Assembly: GCF_037104765.1 (NCBI RefSeq)
Contig: NZ_JBAWSY010000004.1
Location: 1 to 64,000, forward strand
Direction of reading: 5' to 3'
Source: Psychrobacillus mangrovi
GTDB lineage: Bacteria > Bacillota > Bacilli > Bacillales_A > Planococcaceae
DNA length: 64,000 nt
Shown piece by piece: positions 8,150-14,818 of this stretch. Position numbers and translations under genes: made by a program. Under the pieces are notes generated by a model, which was not told the origin of the DNA, did no database searches, and was given only the letters and a program-made list of their open reading frames with translations. The first letter of the stretch is position 1. Each line of letters starts with the position of its first letter.

Positions 8150-8944
8150 ATGAAACCACTAATAGGTATTTGTGCTAACTATTTATCAAATGATACTGCA
8201 GGACTGGAAGCAGGTATTGGTGCTAAACATCAAGAGTGGCAATTACTTGCAGATGACTATATTATAGCGATTGAACGCGCAGGTGGAATACCTGTTATAC
8301 TGCCAATAACAGAGGATATTGAAACGTTATCTCCTCTATTAGAAAAATTGAATGGTGTATTATTCTCAGGTGGGTCGGATATAGATCCAAACTTTTATGG
8401 TGAATACCCACGTTTCGGATTAGGAATGATTGAGCCGAAACGCGATATTCATGAAGTGAGTCTTGCTCAAAAGGTTTTGATCGAAACGACATTGCCTGTC
8501 CTTGGAATTTGCCGTGGGATGCAATTATTAGCAGTGGCAACAGGGGGGACTCTTTATCAGGATTTGAAATCTCAAAAGCCTGATGGAATTAATCACTTTG
8601 TGCCAAAAGCGCTGAGACATCATGCCTTTCATCCAGTAAAGATTGAGAAAGAATCAAAGCTTTATAATATTTACCAAGTAGAAGAAATTGGCGTTAATAG
8701 TTTTCACCATCAAGCAGTAAAAGAATTAGGTAAAGGATTTAAACCAACAATGTCTGCACCTGATGGTATTATTGAAGGGATGGAATGGGAAGATCCCCGT
8801 TTTGTAGTTGCAGTGCAATGGCATCCTGAAATGATGGAAGGTCAAGTAGCCTCTATTCGCCCGATTTTCACAGCTTTCGTGGAAGCATGTAAGGCTGATA
8901 ATCCTATTCTTTCTGTAGTATTGGAATCTGAAATTATAGCGTAA
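8150..8944 (+). CDS. Gamma-glutamyl-gamma-aminobutyrate hydrolase family protein (peptidase C26)
   Basis: A class-I glutamine-amidotransferase-fold hydrolase of 264 residues, related to E. coli PuuD. The nucleophile Cys121 lies in GICRGMQ, and the His225-Pro-Glu227 pair in QWHPEMM completes the triad. N-terminal MKPLIGICANY and FSGGSDIDPNFYGE are typical of the family. PuuD cuts gamma-glutamyl-GABA in putrescine breakdown, but no other putrescine genes are nearby, so the true substrate is open (another gamma-glutamyl amide is possible). The ATG at 8150 follows ACGGAGGAA by 6 nt; the upstream in-frame TTG at 8132 overlaps that site. It is probably co-transcribed with ilvE. Confidence 0.9.
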   Translation: MKPLIGICANYLSNDTAGLEAGIGAKHQEWQLLADDYIIAIERAGGIPVILPITEDIETLSPLLEKLNGVLFSGGSDIDPNFYGEYPRFGLGMIEPKRDIHEVSLAQKVLIETTLPVLGICRGMQLLAVATGGTLYQDLKSQKPDGINHFVPKALRHHAFHPVKIEKESKLYNIYQVEEIGVNSFHHQAVKELGKGFKPTMSAPDGIIEGMEWEDPRFVVAVQWHPEMMEGQVASIRPIFTAFVEACKADNPILSVVLESEIIA

Positions 8945-8950
8945 ATAGAC

Positions 8951-8998
8951 ATCCTCTCTTATGTCAACATTAGTTGATGAAGGGGAGGATTTTTTTGT
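8951..8998 (+). terminator. Terminator after the C26 hydrolase
   Basis: Long imperfect hairpin ATCCTC...TCAAC / GTTGA...GAGGAT followed by six T. Its sequence also encodes the last codons of the convergent RAYT gene. Confidence 0.8.
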
Positions 8999-9564
8999 TC
9001 TAAATTTTTTCTGAAATTCTCACAATAAGTACAGTAATCGGGTTGTTGTATTTCAGGATTAGTTTCAATTAATGAAGGAAGAAAGTCTGTGTTCAAAAAC
9101 GGATGCACTGTTTTTATTTGATGAAAATAGTATTTATACGAACTATAATTGTAGTCTTCCATTTTTTCTACTAATGCTCTTGTTGTAGTTATCGGATTTT
9201 GGTGAATATAGCAACTTACATTCAATAGACTAATGGGATCCGACACCATACTTGCATAATAACGAGTCTCATAAAGCTGCCCAAAATAATTATATTTTCT
9301 TTTATAAAATTCCGAGTACCGTTTATTCAATATTGCCATGACATTCGACAACGGTTCTTCAGGAGACCGAATCAATAAATGATAATGATTGTTCATTATG
9401 CAGTACGCAAGAATGCTAAAAGGATACTTTGCATAAGCGTATTCGAGCGCACGAAAAAAAAGTGCAAAATCCCCGCTATTTAAAAATATATTTTGTCGGT
9501 TATTCCCTCTCATCGTCACATGATAATAAATCTCTGGTTGCCAAATTCTTCTAATTCTGCCCAA
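8959..9564 (-). CDS. REP-associated tyrosine transposase (RAYT, Y1_Tnp/IS200-like family)
   Basis: A 201-residue single-domain HUH-type nuclease. The HUH motif is His-Tyr-His in IMNNHYHLLI. Other family runs are RIWQPEIYYHVTMRGNNRQ at the N-terminus, FGQLYETRYYASMV with the candidate catalytic tyrosine, and a conserved YIHQNPI. It is shorter and more domesticated-looking than IS200 elements and has no tnpB or cognate ends at its borders. The open frame reaches 9705, but the TTG at 9564 has GGAGG 10 nt upstream and begins exactly at the family N-terminus (GRIRRIWQP). A REP-like palindrome lies about 180 bp upstream of its start, the usual RAYT arrangement. RAYTs bind and cut REP hairpins; activity here is inferred. 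Confidence 0.87.
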   Translation of the reverse strand: MGRIRRIWQPEIYYHVTMRGNNRQNIFLNSGDFALFFRALEYAYAKYPFSILAYCIMNNHYHLLIRSPEEPLSNVMAILNKRYSEFYKRKYNYFGQLYETRYYASMVSDPISLLNVSCYIHQNPITTTRALVEKMEDYNYSSYKYYFHQIKTVHPFLNTDFLPSLIETNPEIQQPDYCTYCENFRKNLEQKNPPLHQLMLT

Positions 9565-9887
9565 TTGATATCCACCTCCGTTATTTCCAATACCATATAA
9601 CAAAACTAAAGTAAGCACAATTGTCACAATTTGCATCTTTCTGCGACAATTTAATTTTGATAGAGTTAAGTATTCAAGAATGAATTTTTGCTCACAATTT
9701 AACAACTAAAATAAAATTTTTAAACCTGTTTTAAAAAAGCGGACTTGTTACAGGAGTGTTACTGGTGCCTGGCACCAGTAACAGCACCAGTAACAACTCT
9801 GTAACATAAATGAATGGGATGTCCAATGGGATGAACGGAGTGTGGAGTTGTGTGATAAAATGGAAGAAAAGAGGGGGAGGGATTAGG
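9565..9887. other. RAYT to response-regulator intergenic region
   Basis: Contains the RAYT ribosome site, an AT-rich leader and REP copy 4. An open frame continues from 9810 into the response regulator, but it has no ribosome site and no family homology, so it is treated as untranslated. Confidence 0.55.
9745..9806. repeat. REP-like palindrome, copy 4 (most complete, beside RAYT)
   Basis: Inner perfect 27 bp palindrome TGTTACTGGTGCC-T-GGCACCAGTAACA at 9757-9783. Outer arms TGTTACAGGAG (9746-9756) and CTCTGTAACA (9797-9806) also pair. The right side has a duplicated GCACCAGTAACA at 9784-9795, so the right half of the core is present twice. Each arm holds two TGTTAC hexamers 11 bp apart. Confidence 0.9.
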
Positions 9888-10595
9888 GTGAAGGAGCAGA
9901 TATTAATTATTGAAGATGAAGAGAATATTGCACGTGTTTTGCAATTAGAACTGGAGTTCGAAGGGTACTCAGTTGATATTGCGTATACCGGTACAGATGG
10001 GTTAATAAAATATCGAGAGAAAGAATGGGATCTAATTCTGCTCGATTTGATGTTGCCAGGATTGAATGGGTTAGATGTTCTTAGAAGAATTCGAACAACG
10101 GAATCGGATACTCCTGTCATTCTACTAACTGCTAAAAGTGATCTAGAGGATAAGGTGACGGGACTTGATCTTGGTGCGAATGATTATGTGACGAAGCCTT
10201 TTGAAATAGAGGAACTGCTAGCTCGTGTCCGCTCTGCTATCCGCTTTTCTAAAACTGCACCAGTTCTCCCTTTGAAGGATGAAAACATACATATTTTTGA
10301 GTCACTTATTTTAAATGAGAATACGAGAGAGATATCTCGAAATGGTCAATCAATTAATTTAACCCCACGTGAATATGATCTATTACTATATATGATGAAA
10401 CATCCTAACCAGGTATTGACACGAGAACAGCTACTCGATGCGGTATGGGGCTTTGATTACTACGGAGATACAAATGTGGTAGACGTATACATAAGATATG
10501 TTCGAAAAAAAATCGAGGAGAATCAGAAAGCTTCTCTTATTCAAACTATTCGTGGAGTGGGTTATGTTTTGAAGGAGTCTAAGCATGAAGCTTAA
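9888..10595 (+). CDS. OmpR/PhoB-type response regulator (ArlR-like)
   Basis: A 235-residue two-component regulator. The receiver domain (1-115) has acidic residues Glu9/Asp10, phospho-acceptor Asp53 in LILLDLMLPG, Thr81 and Lys103 in VTKPF. The C-terminal winged helix (135-232) includes LTPREYDLLLYMMKHPNQVL and TNVVDVYIRYVRKKI. The N-terminus and EELLARVR run resemble ArlR of Staphylococcus and related Bacillales regulators. The start is GTG at 9888, 7 nt after GAGGGGGAGG. It overlaps the kinase gene by 11 bp, so they are translationally coupled. Target genes are unknown; the adjoining PepSY protein is the obvious candidate partner. Confidence 0.93.
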   Translation: MKEQILIIEDEENIARVLQLELEFEGYSVDIAYTGTDGLIKYREKEWDLILLDLMLPGLNGLDVLRRIRTTESDTPVILLTAKSDLEDKVTGLDLGANDYVTKPFEIEELLARVRSAIRFSKTAPVLPLKDENIHIFESLILNENTREISRNGQSINLTPREYDLLLYMMKHPNQVLTREQLLDAVWGFDYYGDTNVVDVYIRYVRKKIEENQKASLIQTIRGVGYVLKESKHEA

Positions 10596-11946
10596 AACAA
10601 TAATTCATCTGTTTTCTACTTTTTTAACGCTTATTATTTTAAGTTTAATGAATATAGGTGTTTATATTATTTTTGAAAAAATGGCTTATGATACTGAATA
10701 TAAGCAGCTAAATTCGGATGCAGATGAACTGATTACCGCTTTAAGCAAAATGGAAAAGGAAGAAGATGCAGCCACCATTATGCGAGCTTTTATTCCGGTA
10801 AAAGGTGCAATTCGTGTGAGTAATACGAAAGGTGAAATGCAATTATTTGTTCAAACAGTTGATGAAGTAAATAACTATGTGCCAGAATTTGAAACTGGTG
10901 AGCGATATTCGATAGGAACTTTTAAAGGGACTCCAATTCTAACGATTAGTAAACCGGTTATTTGGGTCGACGGAAAAGTGAATGAAGTGCAGACATTGAA
11001 ATTATTAGATGACGTAGATAATAACTTAGAGTTTCTTAGACTCATATTAACTGGTGTTACGTTAGCAGGTATGCTCCTAATGACGATTTCCAGTATTACA
11101 CTAGGAAAGATTATAACAAATCCAATTGAAAAACTAATAAATACAATGTCACAAAGTAGACTTTCTGGGAAATATCAAAAAATTGCTGTCCCGCGAAATG
11201 CTAAGGATGAAATGACGCAAATGGGCATTGCATTTAACGAAATGATGGATCAGTTGGAACAAAATTATAACAAACAGGAACAATTTGTTTCAGATGCCTC
11301 TCATGAATTGAAAACTCCTTTGACTGTTATTGAGAGTTATGCGAAACTTCTTTCTCGACATGGCTTTAGTAACACTGAAATTGCCAACGAATCTGTTCAA
11401 GCAATTATTAATGAGACAAGTAGAATGAAAGAAATGATCTCTCAAATGCTATTACTTGCAAAGAGTAATGAACAATCCATGCGGAACTTTGAAACGGTTG
11501 ATGTGTTTGAACTGGTTGAAACTACCTTACATTCTATGCGGACTGCATATAATCGAAAGTTTTTATTAAAAGGGGAAGGTTCCATCTATGCAAACACCGA
11601 TTTAGAGCAATTAAGACAATTGCTTTTCATTATTCTTGATAACGCTCGAAAATACAGTGAAAAAGAAATTAAAACGACTATATCCGAAAATGAAGAGGGA
11701 ACTATCATTTCAATTATGGACTATGGAAATGGCATACCTAAAAAAGATTTAGAGCATATATATGATCGTTTCTACCGTGTAGATGAAGATAGGAATAGAA
11801 AAACTGGTGGAACTGGTCTTGGCATGGCAATCGCAAAAGATATTGCTACAAGAATTTCTGCAGAGCTTACAATTGAGAGTGTAGTAGGCTTTGGAACAAC
11901 TATTCATATTTTTATTCCTAAAAGCCAAATTCTCATCAATTTTTAA
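10585..11946 (+). CDS. HAMP-containing sensor histidine kinase (ArlS-like)
   Basis: A 453-residue membrane sensor kinase. Segments: TM1 about 8-30, an extracytoplasmic sensor about 31-149, TM2 about 150-172, HAMP about 173-226, and the dimerisation domain with phospho-acceptor His240 in SDASHELKTPLTVIESY. The ATPase domain has an N box (LFIILDNARKYS), G1 (DYGNGIP), the F box DRFYRVDEDR and GGTGLGMAIAKDIA. All catalytic motifs are intact. It overlaps the upstream response regulator and forms one operon with it and the PepSY gene 38 nt downstream. The signal sensed is not evident from sequence. Confidence 0.93.
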   Translation: MKLKTIIHLFSTFLTLIILSLMNIGVYIIFEKMAYDTEYKQLNSDADELITALSKMEKEEDAATIMRAFIPVKGAIRVSNTKGEMQLFVQTVDEVNNYVPEFETGERYSIGTFKGTPILTISKPVIWVDGKVNEVQTLKLLDDVDNNLEFLRLILTGVTLAGMLLMTISSITLGKIITNPIEKLINTMSQSRLSGKYQKIAVPRNAKDEMTQMGIAFNEMMDQLEQNYNKQEQFVSDASHELKTPLTVIESYAKLLSRHGFSNTEIANESVQAIINETSRMKEMISQMLLLAKSNEQSMRNFETVDVFELVETTLHSMRTAYNRKFLLKGEGSIYANTDLEQLRQLLFIILDNARKYSEKEIKTTISENEEGTIISIMDYGNGIPKKDLEHIYDRFYRVDEDRNRKTGGTGLGMAIAKDIATRISAELTIESVVGFGTTIHIFIPKSQILINF

Positions 11947-11984
11947 TGTTCGTGAAGTATGATGGTTTTAGGGGGGAAGCGTGA

Positions 11985-13136
11985 GTGAAATTTTTCAAAA
12001 GAAAAGGATTCGTACCTGTTTTTAGTGTAATTGTAGTAGCTGGAGGCATCGTAGTTTTTCTAAATATCAACGAAAATAATAAACAGTCGATATCTGAAAA
12101 TGAAGTCCGCTCCCATCTTGAGCAAATGTATGATGCAGAAGTTGCGGGAGTCACGATGAAACAGGATGTTTACAAAGCTTTAATTACAAAAAGCGGTTCT
12201 GTGTATGTGGTGGAAATGAACGCAGTCACTGGAGATGTATATTCCCTTGAGGAAACAGATGAGTTTGTCGTAGAGAAAGCAAATGTCAATAAGGAAGAGT
12301 CGATAGAAGCTGCAACAGAAAAAACTCTTGTGATTTTTGAAGAACCATTATTAAAAATAGACGATACTACTAATTCTGTGGCACAGGTAGATATAGTAAA
12401 GCCACCAACGAAAATAATAATTAATGAGAAGCCTAAAAATTCTAGTAAGATATTAGAAAAAAAAGAAAAATCTATATTAGCTGAAACTATTACTCCAAAG
12501 GGTGTTTTGTCTTCTCAAATAAAAATAGAGGACAAGCCTTCTGTTGTTGTAAAGGAAGAAAAACCAATTACTGAAGTATTAAAAGAAGCTTTAAAAGATG
12601 TTTTAAAACCAGAAACTTCTAAGGCCGACGAAACAAAGGAAGAAAAACCGAAAGATGAAGTTGCAAAAACGGAACCTGTCAAAACCGAAGTAACCAAGAC
12701 AGAAGTAACTAAAACCGAAGTAACTAAAACAGAAGCAAGCAAAACAGATGTGGCCAAGGAAGAGTCAGCTAAATCCGAGTCTTCTAAAACTGAAGAGACA
12801 AAATCGGGCGAAACCAAGGTTGTAGCACCGTCACAATCACCGTCACTTACAGCTCAAGCCGAAGCAAAGAAACCAGAAACCGAACAAAAGACAGAAAAAC
12901 CAGCAACTATTTTGATTTCTGAAGATCAAGCAATAAAAACTGCACAACAGCAGGTGAAGGGTACAGTAGAAAGTAGCTCATTTGTAAAAACAAATGAAGG
13001 CGGCTACTATTTAATCGTAATGAAAGCAACTTTATCTGAGAGTGACTCAAAAGATACAGCCAAAGCAAAACAAACAAAAGCAACGATCCAAGTGCATTCA
13101 ATTTCAGGAAAAATTCTTACGGTCACATGGGAATAA
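11985..13136 (+). CDS. Membrane-anchored protein with two PepSY-like domains and a Lys/Glu/Thr linker
   Basis: A 383-residue protein. An N-terminal membrane anchor (residues about 9-26, RKGFVPVFSVIVVAGGIVVF) precedes a PepSY-like unit (about 37-92, ending VYVVEMNAVTGDVYSLEET). A low-complexity charged linker (about 95-305) follows, then a second PepSY-like unit (about 310-383, ending IQVHSISGKILTVTWE). The linker includes four 15 bp direct repeats coding KTEVT-type units (12681-12740). The GTG start at 11985 follows GGGGGGAAG by 5 nt; the GTG at 11981 is out of frame. PepSY domains often inhibit or modulate secreted proteases or sense envelope state. The operon position suggests a periplasm-side partner or output of the two-component system. 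Function is inferred. Confidence 0.8.
   Translation: MKFFKRKGFVPVFSVIVVAGGIVVFLNINENNKQSISENEVRSHLEQMYDAEVAGVTMKQDVYKALITKSGSVYVVEMNAVTGDVYSLEETDEFVVEKANVNKEESIEAATEKTLVIFEEPLLKIDDTTNSVAQVDIVKPPTKIIINEKPKNSSKILEKKEKSILAETITPKGVLSSQIKIEDKPSVVVKEEKPITEVLKEALKDVLKPETSKADETKEEKPKDEVAKTEPVKTEVTKTEVTKTEVTKTEASKTDVAKEESAKSESSKTEETKSGETKVVAPSQSPSLTAQAEAKKPETEQKTEKPATILISEDQAIKTAQQQVKGTVESSSFVKTNEGGYYLIVMKATLSESDSKDTAKAKQTKATIQVHSISGKILTVTWE
12681..12740 (+). repeat. 15 bp tandem repeat inside the PepSY protein linker
   Basis: Four units of the type AAAACCGAAGTAACT coding Lys-Thr-Glu-Val-Thr. A repeat of this size can expand or contract in frame. Confidence 0.85.
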
Positions 13137-13249
13137 GAAATTTCTCATCAATTTCTAATAAATCTCTATGCGTATTCTCATTTAATTGGTTTACTATTAA
13201 GTTAACAAATGAATAGTAAGTAAAGTTGATGAACTTGTTTAGAAGGAGC

Positions 13250-13434
13250 ATGTTCAGAAAACTTCAGTATAATAGGGGAAACAACAGCGATAAAACAGTT
13301 TTCTTAGAGCGAAGAAAACGAAGTAGAAGGCATAAAATTTACGGCGATTTAAATAAAATAATCCTTGAGCGATAACAAGGAAAATACCAAAACACCTCAT
13401 TCTACCATTCCCCGTAGAATGAGGTGTTTTTTTA
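13250..13434 (+). ncRNA. Candidate structured small RNA or 41-residue small protein gene
   Basis: Three hairpins lie in series: GTTTTCTT-AGAGCG-AAGAAAAC (13298-13319), CCTTG-AGCGATAA-CAAGG (13363-13380) and a 17 bp terminator stem (13389-13430). The first two loops share GAGCGA, and AGCGATAA occurs again at 13286-13293. The same stretch can be read as 41 codons from ATG 13250 to TAA 13375, rich in Arg and Lys (ERRKRSRRHK). However, AGAAGGAG is only 1 nt before that ATG, which argues against efficient translation. TATAAT at 13268-13273 lacks a good -35. Either reading is tentative. Confidence 0.3.
13389..13434 (+). terminator. Strong Rho-independent terminator
   Basis: Perfect 17 bp stem AAAACACCTCATTCTAC / GTAGAATGAGGTGTTTT with an 8 nt loop, followed by further T. 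It lies 250 bp after the PepSY gene, so it may end that operon or a separate small transcript. Confidence 0.92.
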
Positions 13435-13482
13435 TTACAGGAGTATTACTGGTGCCTGGCACCAGCAATACTCCTGTAATAA
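13432..13482. repeat. REP-like palindrome, copy 5
   Basis: A 51 bp dyad centred at 13457. The left arm TTATTACAGGAGTATT, ACTGGTGCC pairs with the right arm along its whole length except one A/C mismatch (13448/13466). It abuts the preceding terminator. Confidence 0.9.
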
Positions 13483-13502
13483 TAATTATAGGTTTTCCCA
13501 AT

Positions 13503-13550
13503 AAATAAAAAACACTGTATTGCCATTAGATTACGGCAATACAGTGTTTT
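13503..13550 (-). terminator. Terminator of proline dehydrogenase
   Basis: Perfect 16 bp stem AAAACACTGTATTGCC / GGCAATACAGTGTTTT, with a T-rich tail on the minus strand. Confidence 0.9.
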
Positions 13551-13556
13551 CGCTTT

Positions 13557-14537
13557 TTAGCGTCTGTTTTTATTTCGTTTTGTGATTCTTCCAAGTGCGA
13601 ACGCACCAGCTGCGATTCCAATTAACGTGTTTGTATTTTTATTGAATACTTGTTTCACTACAAGATTCATGTTTTGTGGACGTTCTGCTAAACGACGCAT
13701 GAAGTATCCGTACCAATCTTGACCGAATGGAACATACGTGCAGAAGTTATATCCTTCATTTGCCAGTTCCAATTGCATATCTGTACGGAAACCGTAAAGC
13801 ATTTGGAATTCGAATTTGTCGTTCGGAATATTGTTGTCTTTAATAAATTGTTTTACATGGTTAATTACATTATGATCGTGTGTTGCGATAGAAGTAAATT
13901 TACCATTCAATAGGTGCCATTCAATTAGTTCAATATAGTTTTTATCAATGTCTTCTTTTGCTTGGTATGCATATTCTTCTGGCTCTTTATATGCACCTTT
14001 AACAATTCGAAGGCGGAAGTTTTTATATTTTTGAATGTCTTCTGCCGCGCGATAGAAATACGCTTGAATAACTGTACCTACATTATCGTAATCTTTTGAA
14101 AGCTCGTCCAAGATGTCAAAAGAAGGTTGTAAGTGTTTATGTGATTCCATATCAATATTGATGAATGTTCCGTATTTATGAGCAATCGCTACTATTTCTT
14201 TTAAGTTTTCTAAAGCGAAATCATAGTCAATATCTAAGCCAAGCTGAGAAGGCTTCAATGAGATATGTGCATCTACTTTGTTCTCCTCGATTGCTTCAAT
14301 AACTGCAATGATTTGGTTTTTTGCTTCTAAAGCTTCTTCTTTTTTAAATACAAATTCGCCTAAATTATCAACAGTACAAGAGATTCCGACTGCATTTAAT
14401 TTTTTAATGCTCTCAATTGTTTCTTCAACGTTCGTACCAGCAACTACATGCTGTGCACCCATTTTTAAACCGTATTTTTTTGCTGCCCCATTTAATAGTT
14501 GATTTTCAGATAATGCGATAAAAAAATCTCTTAACAT
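13557..14537 (-). CDS. Proline dehydrogenase
   Basis: An FAD enzyme that oxidises proline to pyrroline-5-carboxylate and passes electrons to the respiratory chain. The 326-residue monofunctional form has the expected (beta/alpha)8 motifs: SLKPSQLGLDIDYD, RLRIVKGAYKEPEEY near 207-221, TSIATHDHNVI, FEFQMLYGFR and YVPFGQDWYGYFMRRLAERPQN. An unusual hydrophobic and basic C-terminal tail (LIGIAAGAFALGRITKRNKNRR) could aid membrane contact. The frame opens farther upstream, but the ATG at 14537 has GGGAG 8 nt before it and gives the family N-terminus MLRDFFIALSEN. No pyrroline-5-carboxylate dehydrogenase lies nearby, so the pathway is completed elsewhere. Confidence 0.94.
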   Translation of the reverse strand: MLRDFFIALSENQLLNGAAKKYGLKMGAQHVVAGTNVEETIESIKKLNAVGISCTVDNLGEFVFKKEEALEAKNQIIAVIEAIEENKVDAHISLKPSQLGLDIDYDFALENLKEIVAIAHKYGTFINIDMESHKHLQPSFDILDELSKDYDNVGTVIQAYFYRAAEDIQKYKNFRLRIVKGAYKEPEEYAYQAKEDIDKNYIELIEWHLLNGKFTSIATHDHNVINHVKQFIKDNNIPNDKFEFQMLYGFRTDMQLELANEGYNFCTYVPFGQDWYGYFMRRLAERPQNMNLVVKQVFNKNTNTLIGIAAGAFALGRITKRNKNRR

Positions 14538-14818
14538 AATGATACTCCCATCTCTGTTTGATGCTTTATTATACCATAGAATCAAAAGAGTAATCATTAA
14601 AAGAGAAGTAGAAATTGTCTTATAAAACAAGTACTTAGGGAATTAGGAAGATTCTTGTCGAGTCTCCATTGAGTTATCATTTTTCTTTACAATATTTACT
14701 TGGAATTATCAAAATTTTAACACTTGCGATATATTGGCAATTAAGTTAATTTAGAAATAGTGGGTACATATAAATCTACTAATAGATTAATTGCTAAATC
14801 ATTATTAGGAGGTAAGTT

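Larger units (their letters stand above)
13137..13556. other. Intergenic region between the PepSY gene and proline dehydrogenase
   Basis: Holds a candidate structured RNA or small reading frame, its terminator, REP copy 5 and the terminator of the convergent proline dehydrogenase gene. The stretch 13137-13249 is AT-rich with nothing recognisable. Confidence 0.6.

Noticed and set aside
8959..9564. IS200/IS605 insertion sequence
   Set aside because: There is no tnpB, and no left and right subterminal hairpins bound a unit. The protein matches the REP-associated branch, and the palindromes occur singly elsewhere.
12515..12817. Antisense frame with Val/Ser/Thr repeats opposite the PepSY linker
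   Set aside because: The repeat is the mirror of the KTEVT-coding repeats on the plus strand; no start signal.
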